Assembly (NCBI RefSeq): GCF_028583425.1
Contig: NC_072794.1
Location: 24,115,232 to 24,179,231 of the forward strand
Source of the DNA: Eublepharis macularius
Lineage: Eukaryota; Chordata; Lepidosauria; Squamata; Eublepharidae
Length of the DNA stretch: 64,000 nucleotides
Direction: 5' to 3'
Under the pieces are notes generated by a model. The model saw only the letters and a program-made list of their open reading frames with translations, made no database searches and had not been told where the DNA came from. The position numbers were made by a program, and so were the translations under genes. The first letter of the stretch is position 1; each line of letters begins with the position of its first letter. This document shows positions 46,901 to 61,100 of the stretch, piece after piece.

Positions 46901-49900
46901 TCAGCAGTTGCCCTCCAGGAATTTCTACTTCTTTTCAAAGGCTTTTTGAGGGCAAAACTAGATGTCACATTGTTTGGTGAACTGTGTCCCGGTTTCTTGA
47001 ACACAAATCGTGTTCGCCACAGTTATGCAGCAGCGGCAGGGAGCCCTTTGGAACTTGAAATTGTAGTGTGGAGGAATTCCTCCACCCCTGCAAAGTTTTG
47101 AAAAGTTGGAATGAGCTCCAGCAAGCAATTATTTATATCACTTTGGAGGAGCACATGGAGTATTCCCAGCATGTGGCACTCCAAAATGATGTAAATAACT
47201 TCCTGCCTGTCCATTTCAGTCTCTCAAAACAAGGTTGAGGAGAGGCAGGAACACCTCCTTCCCCCCACGTCACAGCCAAATGTGAAAGGGCTTTCTCTGA
47301 TCTATAAAATGACATTTCCTTCAGCTACTGTGTGACTTCAGGGAACATAAATTGAGTCAGGGAAGCCCAGTCTCACAACTCAACAAAAAATGTAACATCC
47401 TAGTTTGGCAATAAGCTAGTGACTATCATTATTTCTTATGGCAACTGATTCCCTAGATTAATCAGGCTTAATTTGAAGAAGTACTTTCTTTATCTGTCCT
47501 GTATTGGCTGTTGATCATCTTTATTGATGACTCCAAGCTCTAATATAATGTAATATTAATGAAGAACTGGGAGGTGGGGGAGGATAAAGGCTCCTCTCTC
47601 TCCCCCCTGTTTTCAACAGCTAAAACAGTTACTGTGGTGATTTTAAAAGTAAAAAAATAGGCTGTAAAGCAGTACCATATCCCCATGACAGACTCGGCAG
47701 TGCAAGTTGTCTAGTTTGTCTAAGGTACTAGATTTCTAGAGATTTTGTTACATGTATCTTCCACGGGAAGCAAGGCAATTGCCTTAGACTGCATACAGTT
47801 TCCAATCATACATCCATAACATACCAGGAAAAGAATCCAGTGGAAGATTCCTCTCTGCATAATGGCCACTGCATACCATAATGGCATCAAAGATGGCTGA
47901 TTCTCGCTGTCCATCCTTCTCGGTATAAACCACCCACTGTCCTGTAGCTGTGAAATCTGGATGTTTTTGGACACTGCATACTGTAGTCTTGTATGAAACA
48001 ACGGAATAGAACAAAGCATTTTTACTGAATTACATCACAATAATCTTCAATGTCCTGTTGACTTTTTGAAATCTGCTATACTTTGTGTGCTTTTGTGGAG
48101 ATGCGTACATTCTTAGAATTGAGGAGATTCTCAACAATAGAGCATGGAGAATGTAAAAGAACAAGCCAGAAGCAATCAGGAGGAAGCTCTAGGGGAATGA
48201 GAGGCTGTGATGGAACCCACTTTAAAAGTGAAGTTTTCCTACTGCAGTGCACAGAGAGGGGGAAGGAATTAATAATGGCCTGGAGGGAGAGATGGATTGA
48301 CAGGGCTGCTCCTCTGTCTCTCTGATTGGCTAGTCAGAATGATGGTGCTGACAGGATTTTTTTCCAGTTCAGTTAGGATTTTGATTTGAGAGTGACAAGG
48401 AGGCTCAGACTGGCACTCCTCTGAAGTGAGGGAGGAGAGAATGTTTGCCCTAACCGTGAAAACATCTTCAGGAGGACTTTCAGTTCATAAGTCCAAGTAT
48501 AAAAGCCAGCACAAATTGAAACTAATTTCAATTTGTTTTTCAGGGGCAAAGTGAGTGGGTAGTGTCCAGGGTCTGAGGTGCAGCCCCTGGACTTGCCGGG
48601 AGAAGGGGACAGGAGACAGCTGCCCAGCCGCCCCAGCAGACACCCAGGGCCAGAACCTGCCAGCACTGGAGGGAGGGAAAGAAGCACCCAAGCCTCAGAG
48701 GGTTAGAAGGGGCAGGTGGAGGCCAGCTAGCCCCACCCTCCAGTGGGAATCTAGAAGCCCAGGCAGAGAGAGTAAGGACAACCAAGAGGAGGTCAGACCA
48801 GAGGGAGAGGGCACAGGAAGCAGGGAAAGCCAGCCAGCAGCTAACCAGACAGAAACCTTACCAGCCGTAAAGGGAAGGCAGTCAAGACACCACAGGGCCA
48901 TGCCCCAACCTGCAGGTAGGCTACAAGGGATTAGCCAGAGCCAGGTGGGGCAGGAAGGTAAGCAGCCACAGGTGGAGCTGCCTGGAGCACTCTACAGGAA
49001 AAGCTTGGCAGCCAGCCAAGAATGCACAGGTGTGCCTGCCCTAAGCAGCCAGCTCAGTACAGAAAGCTTGTCAGCCAGCCAAGCAGGAGCAGGTCTGACT
49101 GCCCAGGGCAGACTGCAGAGCAAACCCAGATGCAGCTGCCTGAGTCAGCCAAGGGCGTGGCTAGAGGGCAGGAGGGATCGTGGCTGACAGGTGGAGCAGG
49201 GATAAAAGGGAAGCCCACCCACAGGGTGGGGTGGGTTGTATAGGAGTGATGTAGTAGAGACTTCCGGTTTGGGATCCATGGAGGTCTAATGCAGCTCTAA
49301 AAGCGGAGCTGTCCGGGCTGCTGTTTTGATGGCTGGAGGGGCTAAAACCGCCCGCGGCCAACTGCTCTCAGGCGGAGAGCAGGCTTAGAACACTCAAGAA
49401 CCTCAGGGCGCGTTGATCTCGGGCGAGGAGGGGTCCTGTGCAACGGACTCTCTCCCATCCCTTGAGGTCCCACCCGAAGACAGGTTTTGCCAAGATCTCT
49501 GCAGTAGCTCCGGAGCCAATTCGGTTGGCATAAGACCTACGTGCCCAAGCTTCAAACAGGGACAAAGGGAATTGATGTGAGTTGAAGATTGGAACAGTGA
49601 TTACAACCGGAGAAATCGACTAAGAAGGTAAAGATCACTATCTCTTGATACGGGACAGATTATTTTAAGAAACGAAGTATTAAAGTTAATTTTAAAACTG
49701 CGACAGACTGAATATAAAGAGGGGAAATCCCGGCAAGAAAATTTTTTAAAGAAGGACTAAGTATAACGGAGTTATTAAAGAAATTTGATTATTGTTTTAC
49801 ATACCTGCGGTGACAAAGAGATAGTGGACTGTGAGAAAGTTTTAACATCGCGAGAACTGCTGTGTGTGGATGAGGAACAGGAAGTACGTCACAACAATAG

Positions 49901-52900
49901 AGAAGCTGGAGAGAAGCGGCCTTCTCCACGTCACAGGAAGTAGATCAACACCATTTTGGAAAGGGGAAGGGTTGTGGCTTCAGCGGAAGAGGAAGTAGGC
50001 CATCTTGGATTACAAGTAAAGGGGGAATAATCATAGAGAAACCATAGAGAAAAGACGCCCGACATTTTGGACTCTGTAAATGGTTTTTTTTAAGAAACAA
50101 AGTGAATTCGGGACTTTTAAAAGTAAAAGTACATAAAGTTAAACGCCACGGAGTTAAGAAAAAGGGCGGACACGTGGGAGCGAGGCAAAGCTAGCCCCAT
50201 GATGTCAAAAAAGGAGTGGCAAGTAGCAATTGAAAGTCTGGATAAAAAAGTTTCAGAAGGAATTAAAGAGCTCAAAGACATGATACCAGAGATGGCGAAA
50301 GAGTTTAAAGAGACACAGAAAAGAATTGGCAGAAGTGACAAAAGGTATGGAAAAGATACAAAACGACTTGCAAGCCACACAGCAAAGAGTTAATGTAGTA
50401 GAAAATGCGGTGGATACTTTAGCAGACATGCAACTAACTGAGATGAGGGTGATGAGAGGTAGAATGGCAGTTGCGGAAAGTAAACATATGGAGAAGCAGC
50501 TAAGGTTTCGTGGCTTGCCGGAAATTGAAGGAAAGACTGCCCAAGAACAGATTACAGAAGTGCTGGCTGAATACCTGGGGAAAGAGGAGGGGGAAGTTGC
50601 GGCTATCCTAGATGTGGTTTACAGAATAAACTCAAGATTTGCGTCCCAGAGGAAATTACCAAGAGATATAATTGTGCAGTTTACGACCAGAAACATAAGA
50701 GAAATGATTGTGAGTAAACAATTTCAGGATCCATTAGAGGTCAATGGCAAGACTGTTATTATTATGAAGGAATTGCCCAGATCGGTGCTGCTAGACCGGA
50801 AAAAATACAAAAATCTAGTCCAGATTCTGAAGGATATGAAAATAAGATACAGATGGGAAATGCCTGAAGGAGTATCCTTTGAATTTGGTGGTGTCAAAAA
50901 GCACATCAGATCTGAATTGGAGATGGAAAAGTTTATTAGGGATAATGAAAAGGACTTACCAACAGCAAGATCATGAATATGGAGTGTAAAATTTTATCAT
51001 GGAATGCAAATGGACTTAATTCGCCCAGCAAGAGAAAAAATATTTTCCATTGGTTATTAAAACAAAAATGTGACATTGTTTGTTTGCAAGAAACCCATAT
51101 TAAAAAGCAGGATGTAAAATATTTAAAATTTGCAAAATTGGGAAGTGAATTTGTGGCTGCTTCAAAAAAGAAGAAAAAAGGTGTGGTGTTGTATATAAAA
51201 GAGGAATTGCAGCCAAAATTAGTGGTGTGTGATGTTGAAGCTAGATACTTAGCAGTGGAAATTATGTGGAATTAAAAGAAACTGTTGGTGATTGGAATAT
51301 ATGCACCCAATGGAGCAAAAGAAAGTTTTTTTGAGGATTTGGGAAAACAACTTGATGAGCTATCTTATGACCAGATGATTTTAGCTGGAGACTTCAATGG
51401 TTTACTAACTTGGATGAAGATAAGAAATCTGTAACTGCACAAAAGAAAAGAGGACTATTACCAAAGTCTTTTTTTGCTATAAAAGAACAAGAAACTTTAG
51501 AAGACGTATGGAGGAGACAGAATCCTAAAGGTAGACAATATACATTTTACTCTGCAAGACACTCCACTTTGTCACGAATTGATATGATCTGGGCCTCCAA
51601 AGACTTAGTGCTTTGGACTAAGGACGTGGAAATAATGCCTATGGTAGGCTCAGATCATAATCCAATCATGTGGAGGTTTGGGATAAGAATAAAAAGAAGA
51701 GGTTGGAGAATAAATGAAAATATATTGCAAGAAGAGGCAAATATTGAACTGCTGCGAGGAGAGACTAAGTTCTTTATACAACATAACATGAACAACGAAG
51801 TATCTACAAATAAGGTATGGGACACTTATAAGGCAGTGACTAGAGGCATACTAATGGACTTAAATGCTAGAGCTAGGAAGAAAAGAGAGGAGAAGAGATT
51901 GGAGATTATGGAAAAAATAAAAGCCAAAGAGACTCAACTAAAGAAGAGACCAGGGAAAAAGAAGTTATATCAGGATATTAAAATCCTTCAAGAACAGTTG
52001 ACGGCAATGAATAATAAAGAAATGGAATGGAATCTTAAGAGAATGAATCAAAAGTCGTTTGAGGGTGCAAATAAACCTGGGAAATATCTGGCATGGCAAT
52101 TGAAGAAAAGAAAGGAGAAAAGAACCATAAACAAAATTTGTGAGGAGAACAAAATACATTTGGAGCAGACAGCCATTAGTAGAGCCTTTTTCAAATTTTA
52201 TGCAAAGTTGTACCAAAAAAAAGAAGTCAATAAAGACTCAATAGTGAGCTATTTGGGAAAGATGAGGCTCCCTGCAATTTCTGAAGGATGGAGAGACAAA
52301 TTGAATAGAGAAGTGACAGAAGAAGAAATAAAAGAGGCAATACGGTCGACAAAATTAGGAAAGGCACCAGGTCCGGATGGACTTACAGCTAAATTTTATA
52401 AAGTACTGGCAAATGAGCGGCGCCTTTTCTGAAAGAGGTGATCAATGGAGTCATGCGAGATCAAAGGACTCCAGATACTTGGACTGAAGCCAATATATCA
52501 TTGATTCCTAAAGAGGGACAAGACTTGACTAGTGTCAAAAACTATAGGCCAATTTCGTTGGTGAATAATGACTATAAAATCTTTGCGAAGATTCTGGCGG
52601 AGAGAATAAAAGGATGGATGTCCAAATTTATTGCAGAGGAGCAAGCTGGATTTTTGCCAAATAGACAAATTAAAGACAACCTAAGGACAGTTATAAATGC
52701 TATTGAATATTATGACAAACGTTGTGATAGAGAAGTTGGTTTCTTCTTCGTGGACACTGAGAAAGCATTCGATAATTTGAACTGGGACTTTATGTTTGCC
52801 ACTATGGAGAAGCTGCAAATGGGAGAAAAGTTCATTCGTGCTGTGAAAGAAATCTATAGGGACCAGAGTGCAGCAATTGTTGTGAATGAAGATGTGACTA

Positions 52901-55900
52901 AGAAATTGACAATAGGTAAAGGTACTAGACAGGGTTGCCCGCTGTCACCATTGTTGTTCATTTTAGTTTTGGAAATATTGATGATTCAAATTTGAGAAAA
53001 TGATGCAATCCGCGGGATAAAAATAAGAGAGCTTTCCTACAAGGTCAGAGCGTTTGTGGATGATATAATGTTAATTGTGGACGATCCAATTGAGAATATG
53101 CCAAAGGTAATGGAGAAAATTAGGGAATTTGGAGATTTGGCTGGATTTTATGTAAATAAAAAGAAGTCAAAGATACTATGTAAGAATATGACTAAACAGA
53201 AACAGCAGGAACTAGAGGAAATAACAGACTGCGAAGTAATGAATAAGGTAAAATATTTGGGAATCGAACTGACTGCGAAGAATATAGACCTATTCAAGAA
53301 TAATTATGAGAAATTGTGGACTCAAATAGAGCAAGATTTGATTAAATGGAATAGGCTGAATTTGTCATGGTTGGGAAGAATTGCAGCAGTAAAGATGAAT
53401 GTATTGCCGAGAGTGATGTTCCTGTTACAAACAATTCCAATTATTCGTGACTCTAAACAATTTGAAAAATGGCAAAGGAAAATATCGGACTTTGTGTGGG
53501 CAGGCAAGAAGCCTCGGGTGAAAATGAAAGTACTACAGGATGCTAAAGAGAGAGGTGGAATGCAGCTGCCCAATCTAAGACTATATCATGAAGCAATCTG
53601 CCTGACTTGGATAAAAGAGTGGATGACGTTGAAGGATTGCAAGCTACTGGCTTTGGAGGGATATAAAAAAACATTCGGATGGCATGCATACCTGTGGTAT
53701 GACAAAGTAAAAGCTGACTCTATGTTCTTACACCATTATATTCGGAGAAGCCTTTTTACTGTCTGGAAGAAGTACAAAAATTACCTGAAGGACGGAATTC
53801 CCCTGTGGGTGGTTCCGTTCGAAGTAATAGATCCAAGAACTGTCGGAAATGAACAACAGTGTTTAACATATAAGGAGATAATATTACTGGAATTCTCTAA
53901 ATTAAGAATAAAGACGGAAGAGGAGCTGTCCTCAAGTTATGGATGGTTTCAATATAGACAGATAAGAGATCTTTACAATTCAGATTGTGTGAAAGGAGGA
54001 CTAAGAACGGAGAATTCAGAATTAGAAGAGGTAATTTTTCAAGAGGGTAAAAAGGAAATTTCAAGGATTTATAAAGTACTTTTAAAATGGTATACAGAAG
54101 ATGAGACAGTTAAAGTCCAAATGGTGAAGTGGGTGATAAATTTTCATAAAGAGATAACAATGGAGGCGTGGGAATACCTGTGGAAAACGACCTTGAAGAT
54201 CACGACATGTACAAATATTAAAGAGAACGTTTATAAAATGATATATCGTTGGTACCTGACACCAAAGAAAATTGCGTTAGGAAATACTAATATGTCAAAT
54301 AAATGCTGGAAATGCAAAAAGCATGAAGGATCTTTGTATCATATGTGGTGGACTTGCGAGGTAGCTAAGCAATACTGGGGAGGAATAATAGAAGTGATTG
54401 ATGAGATTTTACAATTTCAAGTTAACAGAAACCAGAAAGAAGTACCAACTATTGAAGATTGGATTTATAAATTGCTGTACATGGCTGAGATGGACAAAAT
54501 GACAAGGAAGCTTAGAGACCTTGATCCAGGACAGTTTAATATGGATTGGGAGAAACTGAAGCAATACTTGGAGAAAAAATGGGATGTGGAGGGAAAACTG
54601 TGGCAGTTCGAGAATTACTGAGACTCTATAAAAGAAGAGAGAAGTGGCTTTACCGGGAAAGGGGGATTTAACTATTAAATTCTAAGCTATTATTAGGGTT
54701 AAGAATTTTTTTTTTTATTATACACAGTATTAAATAACAGATGCATTATTATGAACATGTATTATGAATATATAGGAGCATGCTAGCTAGGTATTTTTAC
54801 TGTAGTTAAGTTTCTAGTATAACAGATATTTTATATAATTAAAATAGATTGAGAATAAGAAATGTTTAAAGAAATATATAGAATATAAGTTAAATTGATT
54901 AACTTACATGGGGGAGAGTAAAGAGATTAAGTAAGGGAATAGAAAATGGATAAAATGTTATACTAATAATATAAAGACTATTAATATATGCTAGCAATGT
55001 GTTATTTAGAATATAAGATTTAGTAAAGGAGGGGTTAAAGGAAATTCTGTGTTATAAAAAGTAATAAGCTTAGAAGAGAGTTTAAGTGTATGCTTAATAG
55101 ATTATATGAGGTATTAAGTAAGTAATAAGATAGACAAAGGGTTGGAAAACTGTTGGAAGTCAAACAAAAGGGGGGAGGAAAGGGAGGGGGTTAGAAGTAG
55201 ATATTTACAAAGGGGGAATGTTTGCATTGAATGATTATATATTCTAATCCAATAAAATTTCTTTTTAAAAAAAAGGAGTGATGTAGTAGAGTAGGAGTGG
55301 TGTGAAGCGAGAGATTTTGAGGATGCGAAGAGGAAGGATGCGAGGAGCAAGGTTGGTGAAGAAGGAGTAGGAGAGAAGGGCAAGTGATGGCTGGGTCAGG
55401 TTGAACAGGCCAGCGAGGGGACTGAGAGGGTGTCAGGGTGATGTATACCGCCCCTCCTTCCACCAAGCAGGGTCCTGCAGTATCCCTGACGCCCCCCTGG
55501 GGTCAGAGCCTGGTACTGCAGTGCCTCACGCCATAGCGTCCTAGGCAAAATCTGACAGGTAGTAAGTGGAGACTCCCATTTAACCACGTCTTATATGTCT
55601 TATAAAGAAGAATAATTCCTGCCCAGTGTCTAGAAAGGGGGGGTTGGCTCTAAGGGGGACCCCAGGTCTATTGTAAAGGGAAAACAGTGTTGAATTAACA
55701 TCAGGACACCTGTGTTCTACAGGGAAATCTGTGGAGAAACATTGTTGCTTTGACCAAAGTGTGAAACTACAATCCTCTTGCTCTTAAGGATGTAAACATT
55801 GAAACTAAGCTGCAAGCAAACTATTGTGCCTATTACTTTTAAAGTGTTTTGTTCAACCAACAAATGTTACCTCGTCAATTTCATTCCCTAACTGACCATA

Positions 55901-58093
55901 TTCCATCCCTGCCTGTTGAATAAAGTTGCTCTTTCTTTTGAGAGGTACTCAGCTTCCAGTGCCATTTCATGCAAAGAAGAGGGCTCTTGCTTTTCCCTAA
56001 CAAGCTTCCGAGTTGGGTTAAAAAGCCAAAAATATAACCGCTTATCAGGGTGAGACAGTAAGAACTTTACAATTATAAATAGAAAGATGCTATTCAGGGC
56101 TGCTCAGCCACAGTGAGCAAACTTGGGTTTTGGTGGGAAAATCTGAGTGGGAAAGTGAAGGCAGGTTCATCATACAGGCCTTCCACTATTCTTTCCTGCC
56201 TGATTTAGCATTCCTTCCAGGTTATTGTGAGACACTTGCTTTTGGTCTCCTCAGGATCCCTTCCCAGCTCAATTATCCTTTTCTGCTGCTGTCTATACCT
56301 CATGTTTAAACTGGTGTCTCTATCCCTCCTTATCCCTCATGCGGAATCCTGGCAACTAGAGTGTATGGGCAGACTAGGGGGTTCTTAGCCTGCTCCTAAA
56401 CCTGTTACTGCTGCTCAGAGTTCCTGGCGTGAAAGTATAGGAGAACGTTTCATGGTCTTTTAAAATTATAATGCAGATGTTACCTAACAATTACAAGTTA
56501 AAAAAATCTACTGCTTTCTCTGCCATCACTGAAAAATCCATTGTGGCAGGACTACTTTCCTTTCCCGCTAGCTTACTCCTCACCTTCAAGTGTATGTAGT
56601 CCAGAAGCTGGAAGTGTCCAGCGTACATTCTGAGGTACTCCAGGAGCACTGAGTGATGTAAGAAGTTGGGGCAAACCTCTGGGAATGGGAAGTCACTGAA
56701 GGAGCTCATTTCCTTTGATGTGTTGGTTATTACAGATTTGTATACGATAGACCTTCCTTCTTCTGGAATTTCCTGTGCAGTAACAGCAGTTACATGAGCA
56801 AGAGCTGAGATTCTGAAATAGTCCATTTCCACTTCTAAATGACACAGGCAGGGGCATTTCCAAGGATTTTACCACCCCAAGTAGGGACGGTATTCTGCAC
56901 CTTATGAGTCCAAGTTGATCCGCTGTGGTACTAGCAGCAGTGTTAGGGCTTAGTTTGAACCCAGGAAGATGGTACGGGTCTTGCAGGTGACAACAGGGTA
57001 CACTGGCCATTACCTCCCAGATCAACAGTGGCAGGAAGAAAAACAAACTCCTAAATTTAGATATCATGCATGTGGTAAGATTTCATTATCATACAACATC
57101 ATCTCCTATTCTAAACCCGAACATTTTCACATTTTCCAAATCCTATTTTAGCTCTAGTCTGGCGCCATGTACTCCTCTAATGTTCAAGTGCAGTTGAGAC
57201 AACATAGAACAGGGTGTCTGTGTGAATTGTTATTCTCATCTCCATGTGAAAAGAAGAAGCCAAGCTCAATTGCAGCCACAGGGGGACTATAAGACCACAA
57301 GATTCCTCACAACTAGAGATGGGCATGATCGGCATTATGATAGAAAAATACTCACGATAATGGTGTTCGCTCGATCGGGACCTGGCGGATTGGTGCCGTC
57401 CACGGCGACCGATCCAGCGTTCGGGGGGGGGGGGCCTTCATCGGGGCTTGATGAGGCGGTTGGTATCTGATCAGAGATCCAGTCACTCCGGTGCCAGTAA
57501 TCTATTCCCCTGGCAACGGAGCCAGGGGAATGCCTGAGCCAGGGGAATTGTCCTCCTTCTGTCACCTTGGAAACCCGAATGGAAGCCCAGCTTACCTTGA
57601 TCAGCAGGGCTTCCTTCCAACCATGGAGCAGCAACGCACTCACCAGTTGGGAGAAGACAGCCAGGGGAGGGAGGGGGAAGGGGGTGTTCTGTAGCCATGG
57701 GCACTCCAAACGTTTTTTGCTTTTTTAAAAAACGGGGCTTTGTAGGAGGAATGGCTGTTTTTCTGTCTGTCACTCTCTGTTTTTAACCTGCTTTTAAAAC
57801 ACTGTATTTTGTGGGAAAACCTCATTCACGGCTCTGTATGTGTGTTTAAAATATGCTTTTGGAAGACTGGCTGCTTGCTTTTAAAATTGGGTGGGAAGGA
57901 ATGGAGGATTCTGTCCCTGCTTTTTTTAAAAAGCTGGCTGAAACATGTTGATGGGGTGTCTCTCTCTCTCTGTTTGGAGAGACAGGGAAGGGTTAAAAAC
58001 TCCCTCCCCCCTCTGTTCTAAGTGTGTGTGTGAATGTTCCCTCCCTGAGGGGAGGTGGCTCGTTGCCGGGGTAAAAACTCCCTCCCCTGCTCT

Positions 58094-58128
<35 letters not shown>

Positions 58129-61100
58129 CGTCTTCTCCGTGAGGGGAGGCAGCTTGTTGCTGGGTTAAAAACTTCTCCCCCCAATGCTCTAAGTGTGTGT
58201 GAACGTCCCCTCCCTGAGGGGAGGCGGCTCATCTCCGGGTTAAAAACTCCCCCCTCTCTGCTCTAAGTGTGGGTGTGTGAACGTCTCCTCCGTGAGGGGA
58301 GGCGGCTCGTCACCGAGTTAAAAACTCCCCCCCTGCTCTAAGTGTGTGTGTGTGTGTGTGTGAACAACCCCTCCCGGAGGGGAGGCGGCTCGTCGCCGCC
58401 TCCCCGTGCCCCTGGGCCCAGCGGTCGCCACCACCACCCGCCTTCCCACATAGCTGGGAACAGCAGGGCGCCCCCCCTCCCGCTTTGGCCTCCTCGATCC
58501 CAGATCCATGGATCGGAAAAGGGAGATGACCAGTGTGGATCGGTGATTTGGGGTCGTCGCCAGCGCAGATCCATGATCAGCTTGATCAGTATTTTTTGGA
58601 ATCATGCCCACCTCCACTCACAACAAGTAGCATTTAATAACCATGAATGCTGCATGACTAGATAGCACACAATCTTCCTTTTTTTGGAAATTGCAGTGTC
58701 TGATGTACTGCAACAGCAAGGGAAGATGAGCCTTCTATGCAGGGGGCAGCAAGGATCACTTAGTTAGGACAGTGAGAGCAGCATCTCTCTTGTTTCCTGG
58801 GGGTCATTTCTTTGTCTTGTCTCCTATTGGGCTAAACAGGGCAATATCCTGCTTCTTCTCTCTCCTTCCTTATTCACTCTCTCTACAAGATGTAGTCAGA
58901 TAGCAAGGAATCTATCCCTATCTCTCCTTCACTATCAAGTATGTATTTCCTCAAATAATTTTTTTGCCTCTTTAATCAGCACAGCGTAACTTCTCTGCTC
59001 TGTTTGCACTCAGCTAAGACTTTTTGACTCTGTAAGTCCCCTTCTGTACATTTGCCCCCTTCTTTACACAGGGTTGTAAATTACACATTTTTCCTGGACG
59101 TGCAAAGTATGCCCCTACTACACCATATTCCAGGAGAAGTGTGCCCTTTTCTCTGCACCTCTGGTCTCCTATGCTGTAGTTTCCTGTTCATTGTAATTAT
59201 ACTTGGCACTTGCACAACAATTTTGGGTGTTCCAAACTTTTCACATACTTTATCTTGCAGAAATCTTTACAACTACCTTGTGAAACAGGTTGCTGTTTAC
59301 GACTGCTGTACTGCAAATAGGAGGAGAGGAGGGCTGACTTGTCTGCGCAAAGGACTCATGGCAGAAACCAGATTCAAACGGGGGCTCCCCAATTCATGCT
59401 TCAGCATCTCAGCTACTGTACAGTACAAGCTTTCCTGCAGAGTAAGTACAATTCTGGATAGCAGATCAGAGCTCATGAAGATGATTCTTGACACCAGGAC
59501 AGAGATTGCAGTTGCATTGTGATCCTCAACATCCAGATGTGTTGGGTCACCTGAGACAGGGCTGCCATCAACACATCATGAGGTGGGTCAGCTGCCGGGG
59601 CCTATGGGCTTCTGGTAGAGCCCGCTGCAGCTGACCCCCTACTGACGCCTCTCCGCTGATGCATGAACCCACCCCCTTCCACCGCCGGCTTGTGAGTGCT
59701 TTTTCACCTCTGCTCCCAGCTGCATGTGCTGCCTAGCGCTGCTGGATAAAGGCATGTGGGTGATGCACAAAGCATCACCATTGCTGGTGGCCATGGCAGT
59801 GGCACTCCTAGCTGCACTCACCACCCAGCACCATTGGGGAAATGGTGTGCAGGCAGTGTGGGCACCTGTGACTGTAGGGGGCAGGAGAGCTTGCAAGTGG
59901 ATAAAGGAAGGACACACAGTCAGGAGGGGGCGCATCAATGGGATGGCAGGAAGGGGAGTCTACTGGTGGGAAGGGCCCCTGAAAACCTGGAACCAGCCCT
60001 GATCTCATCAGTCCACCACCAGTAATATGATTATTTCTTCCTATGCAGATTGCAAGGAAGGGTTTTCCAGGGCAGCCCTCTTGTAGAATGCTTCCAAGTA
60101 TCAACCTAGGAGCAGACCTGGATAAGCCTCACACTTTATTTCTATGTCTGATGATTATTTTCTGTCCATTCCATATCTCTTGGAAACCAGAGGAAGTGAT
60201 TCCACTGTGGTTATGGATGCATACAAAGGCACATGCAAGTCAAGATCTGTAGGGTTTTTTTCACCCACAGTATCAACCCAGTTTCACCCCACCTTTACAG
60301 AATGTTTGACAAAAGTCCTAAATGCTGATTTGGTCATCTGGCTCGCCCTTCCCACCACACTTCAGGTAGATTATCTGCCTATTTTAATTTTCATGTATTT
60401 ACAGTTCAATGCCCATGGCTCCCTTCCCCTTGAATGCTTTCTGTTCACGCCCTTAGAGAACAGCCAGTACTAGAGATGGGCACGATCGGCATTATGATAG
60501 AAAAATACCCACAATAATGGTGTTCGCTCGATTGGGACCCGGCGGATTGGTGCCGTCCATGGCGATCAATCCAGCGTTCACGGGGGGGGGGGGTGCGCAT
60601 CGGGGCTGCATTGGAGCGATCGAGCTCGGTTCAGGAAGCCAGACACTCAGGTGCCAGCAATCTATTCCCCTGGCAACGGAGCCAGGGGAATGCCTGAGCC
60701 AGGGGAATTGTCCTCCTTCTGTCACCCTGGAAACCCGAATGGAAGCCCAGCTTACCTTGATCAGCAGGGCTTCCTTCCAACCACGGAACAGCAACGCACT
60801 CGCCAGTTGGGAGAAGACAGCCAGGGGAGGGAGGGGGAAGGGGGTGTTCTGTAGCCATGGGCACTCCAAACGTTTTTTGCTTTTTAAAAAAACGGGGCTT
60901 TGTAGGAGGAATGGCTGTTTTTCTGTCTGTCACTCTCTGTTTTTAACCTGCTTTTAAAACACTGTATTTTGTGGGAAAACCTCATTCACGGCTCTGTATG
61001 TGTGTTTAAAATATGCTTTTGGAAGACTGGCTGCTTGCTTTTAAAATTGGGTGGGGAGGAATGGAATATTCTGTCCCTGCTTTTTTTATAAAGCTGGCTG

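Larger units (their letters stand above)
49260..55274 (+). mobile_element. L1 retrotransposon, near full length, antisense to FMO
   Basis: A 6.0-kb L1 with 5' region (49260-50198), ORF1, ORF2, 3' region and an A tail after 'ccaataaaatttc'. The 17-bp target duplication ggagtgatgtagtagag is exact (49243-49259 and 55275-55291), so insertion was recent. Few disabling changes have accumulated. It lies in the FMO intron between the 189-bp and 163-bp exons. Confidence 0.95.

Noticed and set aside
48555..49187. 210-codon frame in the GC-rich block
   Set aside because: Compositionally biased (Gln, Gly, Pro, Ser), no recognised domain, lies in a repeat-like block within an FMO intron.
58300..58665. 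Pro/Ser-rich frames at the right end of the 57-kb element
   Set aside because: They derive from GT tracts and GC-rich terminal sequence of a non-autonomous element and are not conserved as proteins between the two copies.
59052..59522. 156-codon frame in FMO intron 2
   Set aside because: No recognised domain; part of it overlaps an old SINE-like trace and it is not in an FMO-like context.
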